64,000 nt of DNA from Jannaschia rubra (lineage in GTDB: Bacteria; Pseudomonadota; Alphaproteobacteria; Rhodobacterales; Rhodobacteraceae). Both the position numbers and the translations under genes were made by a program. Of the stretch, positions 37,247-46,683 are shown one piece after another; within the stretch, counting starts at the first letter, position 1; each line of letters starts with the position of its first letter. A model generated the notes under the pieces. The model searched no databases. It was not told where the DNA came from and worked only from the letters and a program-made list of their open reading frames with translations. Location: contig NZ_CXPG01000016.1 in the NCBI RefSeq assembly GCF_001403735.1, positions 1 through 64,000 of the forward strand, read 5' to 3'.

Positions 37247-38749
37247 CTAGCGGTTGCCACGTGCCACGAACCGACCGGCTTCGGCGGCGGCAAGGCGCAG
37301 GGCGCGGGACTTGTTTACCGTCTCCTGCCATTCGGCTTCCGGGTCGCTGTCGTGAACCACCCCGCCCCCGGCCTGGACGTAGAGCTTCCCATCCTTCACC
37401 ACGCCGGTCCGCAGGGCGATGCACATGTCCATGTCGCCATTGGCCGAGAAGTAGCCGACGCCACCGCCGTAGACGCCGCGTTTTTCCGGCTCCAGCTCGT
37501 CGATGATCTCCATCGCGCGAACCTTGGGCGCGCCTGAAACCGTTCCCGCAGGCAGCCCCGCCAGCAGCGCCGACAACGCGTCCTGATCCTCCGACAGCTC
37601 CCCGACGACGTTCGAGACGATGTGCATGACATGGCTGTAGCGCTCGATCACAAAGCGTTCGGTCGGGCGGACCGTCCCGATCTTCGCCACGCGCCCCACA
37701 TCATTGCGGCCAAGATCGAGCAGCATGAGGTGCTCCGCCAGTTCCTTCGGATCGGCCAGCAGTTCTTCCTCCAGCGCCTTGTCCCGCGCGGGCGTCGTGC
37801 CGCGGGGCCGGGTGCCGGCGATTGGCCGGATCGTGACCTCGGACCCGAAGACGCGGACCAGGATCTCGGGGCTGGCGCCGACGATCTGGAAGTCGCCCAT
37901 GTCGAAGTGGAACATGAAGGGCGAGGGGTTCGTCCGCCGCAACGCGCGGTAGAGCGAGAACGGCGGCAGCGGAAAGTCGAAGGTCCAGCGCTGCGACGGC
38001 ACCACCTGAAAGATGTCGCCCGCCGCAATGTAGTCCCGCGCCCGCTCCACCACCGCCTTGTAGGCGTCGGGGGTGAAGTTGCACATGGGTTCCATCAGGG
38101 CGAACGGCTCGGCCATATCGCGCGGCTGGGGCAGGGCGCGGCCCAGCGATGTGAGCGCGTCCTGCAGGCGTTCGGCGGCCTGCGCATAGGCGGCTCGCGC
38201 CGTTGCGTCACTCCGGTTCCAGACCGGCGCGACCAGGATCACCTCACCCTTCACGCCGTCCAGCACAGCCACCACCGACGGCCGCATCAGCACCGCATCG
38301 GGCAGGCCGAGCGTATCGGGGTTCACGTCCGGTAGATGCTCTACCAGCCGGATCATGTCGTAGCCGAGATAGCCGAACAGCCCGGCACAGGCTGCGGGCA
38401 GCCCGTCGGGCAGGTCGATGCGCGATTCCTCCAGCAGCGCCCGGATGGCGGCCAGCGGCTCGCCCGCGTCGGTCCAGGCGGTCGGGTCGTAGCGCGCGGC
38501 ACGGTTCACGCGGCTCGCCGTGCCGCGACACTCCCAGATCAGGTCGGGCTTCATCCCGACGATGGAGTAGCGACCCCGGATCTCGCCCCCCGTCACCGAC
38601 TCGAGGACAAAGGAGAACGGCTCCGCCTCCGCCAGCTTCAGCATCAGGCTGACGGGGGTATCCAGATCGGCGGGCAGGCGGGTCCAGAGGACCTGATTGT
38701 CGCCCCGGACATGCGCGGCCTCGAAGGCAGCGAAGTCGGGCGCGATCAT
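37247..38749 (-). CDS. trpE: Anthranilate synthase component I
   Basis: TrpE converts chorismate to anthranilate, the first step of tryptophan synthesis, using ammonia from TrpG. The 500-residue product has the N-terminal regulatory region with FSFVLESVTGGEIRGRYSI (the LLES-type feedback site as VLES). Catalytic-domain motifs are SPEILVRV, PIAGTRPRG, LMLLDLGRNDVGRVAKIG, HIVSNVVGEL, GTVSGAPKVRAMEIIDELE and YGGGVGYFSANGDMD. It overlaps the ppiD-like gene by 4 bp (ATGA). trpG is not adjacent downstream, where a convergent gene lies. Confidence 0.95.
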   Translation of the reverse strand: MIAPDFAAFEAAHVRGDNQVLWTRLPADLDTPVSLMLKLAEAEPFSFVLESVTGGEIRGRYSIVGMKPDLIWECRGTASRVNRAARYDPTAWTDAGEPLAAIRALLEESRIDLPDGLPAACAGLFGYLGYDMIRLVEHLPDVNPDTLGLPDAVLMRPSVVAVLDGVKGEVILVAPVWNRSDATARAAYAQAAERLQDALTSLGRALPQPRDMAEPFALMEPMCNFTPDAYKAVVERARDYIAAGDIFQVVPSQRWTFDFPLPPFSLYRALRRTNPSPFMFHFDMGDFQIVGASPEILVRVFGSEVTIRPIAGTRPRGTTPARDKALEEELLADPKELAEHLMLLDLGRNDVGRVAKIGTVRPTERFVIERYSHVMHIVSNVVGELSEDQDALSALLAGLPAGTVSGAPKVRAMEIIDELEPEKRGVYGGGVGYFSANGDMDMCIALRTGVVKDGKLYVQAGGGVVHDSDPEAEWQETVNKSRALRLAAAEAGRFVARGNR

Positions 38750-40605
38750 CCCGCGCCGCCCAGTTGGGCCTGAACTCCCTGGACCGCCTGGCTGTCGACG
38801 GTGAAGCCGAGGTCGCCCTGGATCGCCTGACCATAGCTTTCAAACAGGTCCCCGACCAGTTCGCCACGGGTCCGTTCCACGACTGCATCGCGCAGCCGCG
38901 CGCCGTCACCTGCGGTCAGGTCGGCTGCGTTGATCGCGTCGAGCCGCACGACATAGGCCCGGGTGTCGTCGCCCTCGACTGCAAGGACCTCGCCGGGCTC
39001 CGCTTCGAAGATACGGTCGATCAGGGCGGGCGGCGTGTTCTCAAGCACGGCGTCGCGTGCGATGCCGGTCAGGACCTCGGGCGTCACCGCGATGTCGGCC
39101 GATGGGTCGCGCGCCAGTTCCTCGGCCCGTTCCGTCAGGCGCCTGCGCAGGGTGTCGGTCTGCCAGGCGGTCTCCACCGCGCCGCGCACCTCCTCAAAGG
39201 GCGGCACGGTTGGCGGCGTGACCCCGTCGAGCCGGACCGCAAAGAGGCCGCCGTCGGACAGGGACGCCAACTCTGGGAAGTCGCCCTCCTCGGCCGCGCG
39301 AGCGACCTCACGGAACTCCTGATAGGCGGCGATGCCCACTGCCTCGGCCGTGCCGGTCGGGTCCCAGTCGAATGTCGCGACCTCCATGTCGGTTTCGCCC
39401 GCAAGTTCCTCCAGCGTGGCCCCCCCGGCCAGCAGGTCGTCGATCCCGTCGCGGCCCGCGTCGATCCGACGCCGCGCGGCGTCGGCGCTGAACTCGATGG
39501 CAAGGTCGTCGCGCACGTCGTCGAAGGGGACCTCGGTCGGATCCAGGATCGCGTTCACACGGTAGAGCGCAGGCCCGAGCGGCGTCTCGACCGGGCCGGC
39601 GATGCCCGGCTGGTCCAGGGCGAACAGGGCGTCGGCCACAGCGTCGTCCACGTCGCTCCTGGCGACCTCTCCCTGATCCACGTCGTCGAGCGTCAGGCCG
39701 CGGTCGGTCACGAGCGCATCGAACGTGGTCTCGCCCGCCTCGATGGCGGCGCGGGCGGCCTCCGCCGCCTCCATGTCCGCGAAGGCGAGCCGTTCGGCCA
39801 GAACGCGGGCGGGTTGCCGGAACTCGGTGGCGCGCTCCTCATAGAGGTCGCGCAGGGCCCCTTCGTCCACCTCGATCCCGGCGGCGATCATGTCCGGCGT
39901 GACCCAGGCGTAGGTGATGGTGCGCCGCTCGGGCGTCTCGAACAGCTCCGGGTTCGCGTCGTAGAAAGCGGTCAGGTCGATCTCGGACGGCGCGGTGGGA
40001 CCACCCGGCAGATCGGGAACGGTGACGGTGGCCAGCGTGACGTCGCGTGTCTCGGCGATCCAGGCGGCCATGCGATCGGCATAGGCATCGGGCACGGCGA
40101 CCCCGCCCACCACGGCAGCCTGCAGGATCTCGCGCGCCACATCCTCGCGCACCGTCTGCTCATAGCGCGCTTCGTCGAGGCCCGCATTCTGCAGCGCACG
40201 AGCGTAATAGTCCCGGTCGAACGTGCCGTCGATGCCGCCGAAGGCCGGGGTTTCGCGGATGCGGCGGGCGACCTGCGCGTCGCCGGCCGACAGCCCGATC
40301 CGGTCGGCCTCGGCTGCCAGCGCCGTGCCGGCCAGAAGCCGTTCCATCACCTGCCGGTCGATCCCGAACAGCGCCATCTGCTGCATCGGGATCGTCTGTC
40401 CCGTCTGCTCCTGCAACCGCGCCTGTTCATTGCGGAGGGCGTCGAAATACTGCTGCGCGGTGATCTCACGGTCGCCGACGGTCGCGACGGTCGAGACCGA
40501 CCGGCCGAACCCCGTAGCGCCGAAGCCGCCAAGCGCCAGGATCAGAAGACCCAGAACGATCCAGACGAGGATGTTCGTTTTCTTTTTCCCACGTTCCCCG
40601 GCCAT
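38746..40605 (-). CDS. Peptidyl-prolyl cis-trans isomerase, PpiD/SurA type
   Basis: The 619-residue protein has a short cytoplasmic start (MAGERGKKKTN), one membrane anchor (ILVWIVLGLLILALGGFGAT) and a long periplasmic part: a SurA_N-like chaperone domain and a parvulin-like region near 245-360. This is the PpiD arrangement of a membrane-bound folding factor for exported proteins. It precedes trpE with a 4-bp overlap, an arrangement I believe is common in this family of bacteria. Parvulin catalytic residues are not obvious, so it may act mainly as a chaperone. Confidence 0.85.
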   Translation of the reverse strand: MAGERGKKKTNILVWIVLGLLILALGGFGATGFGRSVSTVATVGDREITAQQYFDALRNEQARLQEQTGQTIPMQQMALFGIDRQVMERLLAGTALAAEADRIGLSAGDAQVARRIRETPAFGGIDGTFDRDYYARALQNAGLDEARYEQTVREDVAREILQAAVVGGVAVPDAYADRMAAWIAETRDVTLATVTVPDLPGGPTAPSEIDLTAFYDANPELFETPERRTITYAWVTPDMIAAGIEVDEGALRDLYEERATEFRQPARVLAERLAFADMEAAEAARAAIEAGETTFDALVTDRGLTLDDVDQGEVARSDVDDAVADALFALDQPGIAGPVETPLGPALYRVNAILDPTEVPFDDVRDDLAIEFSADAARRRIDAGRDGIDDLLAGGATLEELAGETDMEVATFDWDPTGTAEAVGIAAYQEFREVARAAEEGDFPELASLSDGGLFAVRLDGVTPPTVPPFEEVRGAVETAWQTDTLRRRLTERAEELARDPSADIAVTPEVLTGIARDAVLENTPPALIDRIFEAEPGEVLAVEGDDTRAYVVRLDAINAADLTAGDGARLRDAVVERTRGELVGDLFESYGQAIQGDLGFTVDSQAVQGVQAQLGGAG

Positions 40606-40666
40606 GCGGCACCCCCATCCTGTCCGGTCGCGTTGATAGGGCGCGGGCGGGGTGGGGGCAAGCGGA

Positions 40667-41881
40667 TCAGAGGCCCCGGTAGGTCACGCGCGCCAGCCGG
40701 TCGAACAGGGTGGCGATCCCGGCCAGGTCGGCATTGGCATAGGCGATCCGCAGCGTCGCCTCCGCCCGGCCCGACCCCCCCTCGGCCCGCGTGGGGCCGA
40801 ACATCGTGCCGGGCAGCAGCAGAAGCGATGCCTTCCGCACCAATCTGCGGGCCACCGCGTCGCTCTCCAGCGCGAAAGGATGCGCCACATAGGCGAAATA
40901 GGCACCGCAGCCCAGCACCTGCCACTGCGGCAGGCTGGCGAAGCCCTGTTCCATCGCGGCGCGCCGGGCGAGGATCTCCGCGCGTTCGCCGGCTAGCCAG
41001 TCCGACAGGTTTTCCATACCCCAGAGCGCTGCGCGCTGCCCCAGACCGTTGGGACAGATCGTCACCGTGTCGAGCCATTTCTCGACCTGCGCCAGCCGCG
41101 CGGGCGAGGCGCAGATCGCGCCGACACGGTGGCCTGTCAAACGATACGCCTTGGAGAAGGAATAGAGCTGGATCAGCGTGTCGTCCCAATCGGGATCGGC
41201 GAACAGGTCGTGCGGTGCGGAGTGCCCGCCCGGCATCGCGGTCCGGCTGTCGAAGTCGCGATAGGTCTCGTCCACGATGAGGGCGAGCCCGCGCGACCTT
41301 GCCAGATCGCGGAAGGCGGAAAGGGTCTCGGCCGGATACTCCACCCCACCGGGATTGTTGGGGCTGACCAGGACGATGGCGCGGGTGCGGTCGTCCACCA
41401 GCGCGGCTGCTGCCTCGGCATTGGGCAGGAGGTCGGGCCCGGTTTCCAGAACGCGGATCCCGATGCCCTGCATGTCGAGCCACATGCGATGGTTGAAATA
41501 CCACGGCGCCGGAAGGATCACGTTGTCGCCCCGGACGGCCAATGTGGCGATCGCGGCGGTGAACGCCTGGTTGCAGCCCGATGTGATGGCGACCTGATCG
41601 GGTGCGATGCGGCCCCCATAGGCCCGCGACCAGTCCGACGCGACGCGGGCGCGCAATTCCGGGATGCCCAGCACCGGACCGTAGAGATGCGCCGAGGCAT
41701 CGCGCAGCACGATGTCGGCCAATGCCTGTCGCAGGGCCACGGGCGGAGGATCGGCCGGCGCCGCTTGGCTGAGGTTCAGAAGCGGGCGGTCGGGCGGAAA
41801 GCTCACTCCCTCGACCCACTGCCGCGCCTCCATCACCGGAGGCGAGAGCGTCGCGGCCAGATCGGGGTTCAGGTTCCGCAT
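40667..41881 (-). CDS. Pyridoxal-phosphate aminotransferase, class I/II
   Basis: The 404-residue product has fold type I aminotransferase features: LYGPVLGIPELRARVASDWS, SGCNQAFTAAIATL, PAPWYFNHRMWLDM, VSPNNPGGVEY, VDETYRDF and the PLP lysine in LYSFSKAYRLTGHRVG. It catalyses amino-group transfer between an amino acid and a 2-oxo acid; the substrate is not evident. The start at 41881 matches the family start. It follows ssb by 19 bp. Confidence 0.87.
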   Translation of the reverse strand: MRNLNPDLAATLSPPVMEARQWVEGVSFPPDRPLLNLSQAAPADPPPVALRQALADIVLRDASAHLYGPVLGIPELRARVASDWSRAYGGRIAPDQVAITSGCNQAFTAAIATLAVRGDNVILPAPWYFNHRMWLDMQGIGIRVLETGPDLLPNAEAAAALVDDRTRAIVLVSPNNPGGVEYPAETLSAFRDLARSRGLALIVDETYRDFDSRTAMPGGHSAPHDLFADPDWDDTLIQLYSFSKAYRLTGHRVGAICASPARLAQVEKWLDTVTICPNGLGQRAALWGMENLSDWLAGERAEILARRAAMEQGFASLPQWQVLGCGAYFAYVAHPFALESDAVARRLVRKASLLLLPGTMFGPTRAEGGSGRAEATLRIAYANADLAGIATLFDRLARVTYRGL

Positions 41882-41900
41882 CGGGCGCCCCTTCGCGCGA

Positions 41901-42389
41901 TCAGAACGGGATTTCGTCGTCCATGTCCGAGGGGCCGCCATAACCGCCCCCCTGATTGCTGCCGCCGTAGTTGCCGCCGCGGTCGTCCGAACCGCCCTGC
42001 GACCGGCCGCCGCCATAGTCGCCGCCACCCTCGCCGCCGCGGCCGTCGAGCATCGTCAGTTCCGACCGATAGGGGCGCAGCACCACCTCGGTCGAATAGC
42101 GGTCCTGACCCGACTGGTCCTGCCATTTGCGGGTTTCGAGCTGGCCCTCGATGTAAACCTTGGAGCCCTTCTTGAGATACTGCTCCGCCACGCGGACAAG
42201 TGGTTCGCTGAAGATGGCGACCGAGTGCCATTCGGTCCGCTCCTTGCGCTCCCCTGACGCCTTGTCGCGCCATGTCTCGGAGGTGGCGATCCGCAGGTTG
42301 CAGACCTTGCCGCCGTTCTGAAAGCTGCGGACCTCGGGGTCGCGCCCCAGATTGCCGATCAGGATTACCTTGTTCACGCTGCCGGCCAT
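41901..42389 (-). CDS. ssb: Single-stranded DNA-binding protein
   Basis: The 162-residue protein has the OB fold in its first 110 residues ([60 protein letters not shown]). A glycine-rich linker follows, then the acidic tip DMDDEIPF, which binds partner replication and repair proteins. It coats single-stranded DNA in replication, repair and recombination. The start at 42389 gives the standard N-terminus [15 protein letters not shown]. Confidence 0.96.
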   Translation of the reverse strand: MAGSVNKVILIGNLGRDPEVRSFQNGGKVCNLRIATSETWRDKASGERKERTEWHSVAIFSEPLVRVAEQYLKKGSKVYIEGQLETRKWQDQSGQDRYSTEVVLRPYRSELTMLDGRGGEGGGDYGGGRSQGGSDDRGGNYGGSNQGGGYGGPSDMDDEIPF

Positions 42390-42580
42390 GCCGCACCCCC
42401 GTCTCTGCCCGAATCTGTCCCGGCACCTGAGCACCCGGGGGGTTAACTATCCATGAAGCTCGCAGAGGGAAAGGGGGCCGAAAAGCTTGGATTCGGACGT
42501 CCATTCGGTTAACGCTTGCAAGGCGCGAACGCCCCGCAACGGGGGCGACGGGCGAAAATGGGACAGACCGGGGAAATCAT

Positions 42581-43177
42581 GTGATCCGATCAGCCATGCG
42601 CGCCTGCGCCTGCGCGACGCTTCTCGTCGCCGCGACCGCCGAGGCCCAGACCTTCTCGAGCCGCAGCCGCAGCGACCTGTTCTCCAATCAGACCGCCCTG
42701 ATGGACCGCAGGCTGTCGAGCCAATACGCGGGCTCCGGCCGGCTTGCCCCCGCCGTGGCCGGAACACGGTCGCTCGGCGGGCAGGAGGTCATCCCCCGTT
42801 ACAGCGGCAGCCAGCGGTCGGAGTGGATCGACCATGCCCGTGTCTCCGCCCGACGCCATGGCGTGCCCGAGGACCTGTTCCTGCGCCTGATCCGGCAGGA
42901 ATCGGGTTGGAACCCAGGCGCCGTGTCGCGCAAGGGGGCCCTGGGCTTGACGCAGTTGATGCCTGCGACTGCCGCGACGCTTGGGGTGAACCCCAACGAC
43001 CCGCGCCAGAACCTGGACGGCGGTGCGCGTTACCTTGCGCTGCAATACCGCAACTTCGGAAGCTGGCGTCTGGCGCTCGCGGCCTACAACGCGGGGCCGG
43101 GTGCCGTGCAGAAGCACAACGGCATCCCGCCCTATGACGAGACGCAGAACTACGTGGTGGCGATCCTGGGTCGCTGA
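42581..43177 (+). CDS. Lytic transglycosylase, SLT domain, exported
   Basis: The 198-residue protein has a signal peptide (ending TAEAQ) and a short linker. The SLT lysozyme-like domain from about residue 85 has [20 protein letters not shown] with the catalytic Glu, [37 protein letters not shown] and [12 protein letters not shown]. It cleaves peptidoglycan to 1,6-anhydro muropeptides in the periplasm. The GTG at 42581 follows GGGGAA; an in-frame ATG at 42596 is an alternative. It is divergent from ssb. Confidence 0.9.
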   Translation: MIRSAMRACACATLLVAATAEAQTFSSRSRSDLFSNQTALMDRRLSSQYAGSGRLAPAVAGTRSLGGQEVIPRYSGSQRSEWIDHARVSARRHGVPEDLFLRLIRQESGWNPGAVSRKGALGLTQLMPATAATLGVNPNDPRQNLDGGARYLALQYRNFGSWRLALAAYNAGPGAVQKHNGIPPYDETQNYVVAILGR

Positions 43178-43349
43178 CAGCCATATCAAAAGGTTAGGGT
43201 GCGACGTTCATGTGACGCGGGCGTCATCGGCGCCACCTGCGGGACACGTCGCCACAGATTGCACTTGAACATTCGCCGGGTCGCTGGCTCACATCACGCA
43301 GGCGCACGGCCAAGACGCCGTGCACATGGACCTTATGGGAGGATAGACG

Positions 43350-44435
43350 ATGGACCGTCGCTCGTTTCTGAGAACCGGCACGCTGGGTAGCACGGCCGCC
43401 GCCGCGACCGCGCTCGCCGCGCCCGCCTATGCGCAGGGCAACCGCACGCTGACCATGGTGACGAGCTGGGGCCGTGGCCTCGCCGGCGTGCATGACAGCG
43501 CGCAGTATGTCGCCGACCGGATCACCGCGATGTCGGACGGAACGCTGACCGTTGATCTGAAGTCCGCCGGGGAGCTTGTAGGGGCGTTCGAGGTGTTCGA
43601 CGCGGTCACGTCTGGTCAGGCCGACATGTACCAGTCGGCCGATTACTATTTCACCGGCCAGCACCCGGCCTATCAGATGTTCTGCTCGCTGCCCTTCGGG
43701 ATGACCCCCCAGGAGTTGAACAACTGGTACTACCACGATGGCGGATCGGACCTGCACAACGAGCTGGGCCAGATCTTCGGGCTAAAGTCGTTCCTGTCGG
43801 GCAACACGGGGCCGCAGCCGGGCGGCTGGTTCCGCAAGGAAATCAACTCCGTCGCCGATTTCCAGGGCCTTGCGTTCCGCATGCCGGGGCAAGGTGGCGA
43901 GGTGCTGGGCAAGCTGGGCGCGTCGGTCCAGAACCTGCCGGGCGCGGAGGTCTACCAGGCGCTGGCCTCCGGCGCGCTGGACGGGGTGGACTGGGTCGGT
44001 CCCTGGGCGGACGAGAAGGCCGGGTTCCAGGAGATCACCAAGTTCTACTACACCGCCGGTTTTCAGGAGCCGGGTCCGGCGCTGAGCCTTGCCTGCAACC
44101 TCGACGTCTACGAGGGGCTGTCGCCCGCGCATCAGGCAATCATCGAGCAGGCCGCCGTGGCCGCGAACACTTGGACGCTGTCGCTGTTCATGAAGAACAA
44201 TGCCGCGGCCCTGAAGCGGCTGCAATCGGGTGGCGTCCAGGCGCTGACTTTCCCCGACGACGTCTGGGCGGCGTTCAAGACCGCATCGGAAGAAGTCTAC
44301 CAGCAGTACATGGGCGATGAGCTCTACAAGAGGATCTTCGACAGCTATCAGGCGTCGATGCGCGACAGCGCCGCCTGGATCGAGACGTCGGAAGGCGCCT
44401 ACACCCGGCAAAGGGACCGTCTGCTCGGCATCTGA
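43350..44435 (+). CDS. TRAP substrate-binding protein, first of a tandem pair
   Basis: The 361-residue protein begins with a Tat-type signal (MDRRSFLRTGTLGSTAAAAT) ending AYAQG. The DctP fold of the TakP type follows: TLTMVTSWGRGLAGVHDSAQ, GELVGAFEVFDAVTSGQADM, MPGQGGEVLGKLGASVQNLP with the conserved Arg/Gly site, and GALDGVDWVGPWADEKAGFQ. Relatives bind 2-oxo acids or similar organic acids. It is followed by a close paralogue and then by the membrane subunits. Which of the two proteins feeds the permease, or whether both do, cannot be told. Confidence 0.9.
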   Translation: MDRRSFLRTGTLGSTAAAATALAAPAYAQGNRTLTMVTSWGRGLAGVHDSAQYVADRITAMSDGTLTVDLKSAGELVGAFEVFDAVTSGQADMYQSADYYFTGQHPAYQMFCSLPFGMTPQELNNWYYHDGGSDLHNELGQIFGLKSFLSGNTGPQPGGWFRKEINSVADFQGLAFRMPGQGGEVLGKLGASVQNLPGAEVYQALASGALDGVDWVGPWADEKAGFQEITKFYYTAGFQEPGPALSLACNLDVYEGLSPAHQAIIEQAAVAANTWTLSLFMKNNAAALKRLQSGGVQALTFPDDVWAAFKTASEEVYQQYMGDELYKRIFDSYQASMRDSAAWIETSEGAYTRQRDRLLGI

Positions 44436-44553
44436 GCATATCAGCCGTTTGACATGGCGGGGCCAGTCGTTACGGTCCCGCCACGCCCCCGGAAGCCGGG
44501 GCCGTCGCCCCGCCGGCACAGGCAGGCGGCCGACAAGGGACCAGGGGGACAGG

Positions 44554-45630
44554 ATGGACCGTCGCGCATTTCTGAAGACTACCACGATGGGGGGCGCCGC
44601 CGGAGTGGCGCTCGCCGCGCCGGCCTATGCGCAGGGCAAGCGCACGCTGACCATGGTGACGACCTGGGGGCGGGGCCTTGCCGGGGTTCACGACGCCGCG
44701 CAGCGCATGGCCGACAACATGTCGATGATGAGCGACGGGCAATTGACGGTCGACGTCAAGGCTGCGGGCGAACTCGTCGGCGCGTTCGAGGTCTTCGATG
44801 CCGTCACCTCGGGTCAGGCGGACATGTACAACGGCGCCGACTACTATTTCGTGGGCCAGCATCCGGGCTATGCCTATTTCACCGCCGTGCCCTTCGGGAT
44901 GACGGCGCAGGAGACGCTGAACTGGTACTATCATGCCGGCGGCATGGAGTTGCACGACGAGCTCGGTCAGATCTTCGGGCTCAAGGCGTTTCTCGGCGGC
45001 AATACCGGCGCGCAGTCGGGCGGCTGGTTCCGCGACGAGATCACGGGGCCGGAGGACTTCCGTGGCCTCAAGTTCCGCATGCCGGGTCTGGGCGGCCAGG
45101 CCCTGGGCAAGATGGGCGCGTCGGTCCAGAACCTGCCGGGTGCCGAGGTCTATCAGGCGCTGGCATCGGGCGCGATCGACGGCACCGAATGGCTGGGTCC
45201 CTGGGCCGACGAGAAGGCCGGGTTCCAGGAGGTTGCGAAGAACTACTACCCCGCCGGCTTCCATGAACCGGGCGCGGCGCTGTCGAACGCGATGAACCGC
45301 GACGTCTACGACAGCCTGACGCCCGCGCAACAGCGCATCTTCAAGGTCGCCTCGGGCGAATGTCACCAGTGGAGCCTGGCGCAGTTTCTGACCAACAACG
45401 CGCTGGCCCTGGGTCGTCTGGAATCGGCCGGTGTCACGCTGCGCGAATTCCCGCAGGAAGTGTGGGACGCCTTCGGCGCCGCTTCGCGCGAGGTGACGGA
45501 GGAGAACATGGGCGACGATCTGTTCGCCCGCATCCACAATTCGGCCACCGAATCCATGCGCGCGTCATCGCGCTGGATCACCCGGTCCGAAGGGAAGTAC
45601 CGGGCCGAACGCGACCGCGTGATGGGCTGA
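44554..45630 (+). CDS. TRAP substrate-binding protein, second of a tandem pair
   Basis: This 358-residue paralogue of the preceding gene has a Tat-type signal (MDRRAFLKTTTMGGAAGVAL) and the same landmarks with changes: TTWGRGLAGVHDAAQ, MPGLGGQALGKMGASVQNLP, GAIDGTEWLGPWADEKAGFQ. The pair arose by duplication. Differences around the pocket (DGVDWVGP versus DGTEWLGP) may reflect different ligands. The start ATG at 44554 follows GGGGGACAGG. Confidence 0.9.
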   Translation: MDRRAFLKTTTMGGAAGVALAAPAYAQGKRTLTMVTTWGRGLAGVHDAAQRMADNMSMMSDGQLTVDVKAAGELVGAFEVFDAVTSGQADMYNGADYYFVGQHPGYAYFTAVPFGMTAQETLNWYYHAGGMELHDELGQIFGLKAFLGGNTGAQSGGWFRDEITGPEDFRGLKFRMPGLGGQALGKMGASVQNLPGAEVYQALASGAIDGTEWLGPWADEKAGFQEVAKNYYPAGFHEPGAALSNAMNRDVYDSLTPAQQRIFKVASGECHQWSLAQFLTNNALALGRLESAGVTLREFPQEVWDAFGAASREVTEENMGDDLFARIHNSATESMRASSRWITRSEGKYRAERDRVMG

Positions 45631-45709
45631 CCTGTCAACGGTCCGTCCCCCCGGGGCGGGCCATTCACCGCCGGGGCATCCCGGACCACGAGCCTTGACG
45701 GGGGACGTC

Positions 45710-46624
45710 ATGCTTGAATGGATCGGCTGGTTCTTCGCGAACATCGCCCAGGCCTTCCTGAACGTCGGATACGCTGTGACGCATCCGGCGTCGTGGCTTG
45801 CCTGGACCGGCGGGCTCGACACGCCCGAGGCCGGGGAGTCGCTGATGCGACTGATCTATTATGGCGCGAGCGTCGAGTTGTTCTTCGTTGTGTTCGTCGT
45901 CTTCCTGCTCGTCACCGCCATCGGCGCGGCGTCGCGCCGATTTCTGTGGGGCACGGTGCGGGGGCTGGAGTTCGGGCTGAACTGGCTGGGCCGGATCGCG
46001 GCCTGGGCGGGGCTTCTGATGGTGCTTCAGCAGATCATGATCGTTTTCCTGCAACGCATCTTCCGCGTCTCGGAAATCAGCGTCGGGCCATTGGGCATGA
46101 CCTTCACCCGCGACCTGTCGTGGTATTCGGAGGAGCTGAAGCTGTGGAACGCGATGATCGTCTGCCTTTGCGTGGGATGGACCTTCATCCAGAATGGCCA
46201 TGTGCGCGTGGACCTGATCTATTCCGCCGTGGGTCACGGAACGAAGCGCGTGATCGACATGGTGGGCAGCGTCCTGTTCATGATGCCGGCGCTTCTGCTG
46301 ATCTGGCTGTTCTCTTGGTTCTTCTTCTGGCGATCCATGGTCACGCCCGCCACATCGGCCAGCGACCCGCTCGACCGGCTGTTGATGAAGGCGCGCGCCG
46401 TGCGCTGGAACGTCGAGACCATCGGGTTCAGCCCCAACGGCTTCGATGCCTACTGGATGTTCAAGGTGCTGGTCCTGCTGTTCGTGGCGACCGCCTTCCT
46501 GCAGGCCTGCACCTTCTTCTGGCGAAGCTGGCTGGAACTGCGTGAGGGCGAGATGAGCGCCGGCCGCTATCTGGACCTCGACCGGATGGGCGACGATGAA
46601 CGGCTGGCAGCCGACATTCACTAG
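45710..46624 (+). CDS. dctQ: TRAP transporter small permease, long form (DctQ)
   Basis: The 304-residue membrane protein has the DctQ core (MIVCLCVGWTFIQNGHVRVD, LIYSAVGHGTKRVIDMVGSV) and an N-terminal extension with extra spans and a loop (THPASWLAWTGGLDTPEAGE). It is about 100 residues longer than ordinary DctQ. This form accompanies the very large DctM encoded next. The ATG at 45710 follows GGGGGAC. Confidence 0.87.
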   Translation: MLEWIGWFFANIAQAFLNVGYAVTHPASWLAWTGGLDTPEAGESLMRLIYYGASVELFFVVFVVFLLVTAIGAASRRFLWGTVRGLEFGLNWLGRIAAWAGLLMVLQQIMIVFLQRIFRVSEISVGPLGMTFTRDLSWYSEELKLWNAMIVCLCVGWTFIQNGHVRVDLIYSAVGHGTKRVIDMVGSVLFMMPALLLIWLFSWFFFWRSMVTPATSASDPLDRLLMKARAVRWNVETIGFSPNGFDAYWMFKVLVLLFVATAFLQACTFFWRSWLELREGEMSAGRYLDLDRMGDDERLAADIH

Positions 46625-46683
46625 GCGATAACGCGGGCAACGGCAGAACAACGCAGGCGCGGACCGCCTGAAGGGGACAGGGA

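Noticed and set aside
38746-40605. SurA as the identity of the isomerase upstream of trpE
   Set aside because: It has a membrane anchor instead of a cleaved signal and is longer than SurA, fitting the PpiD type.
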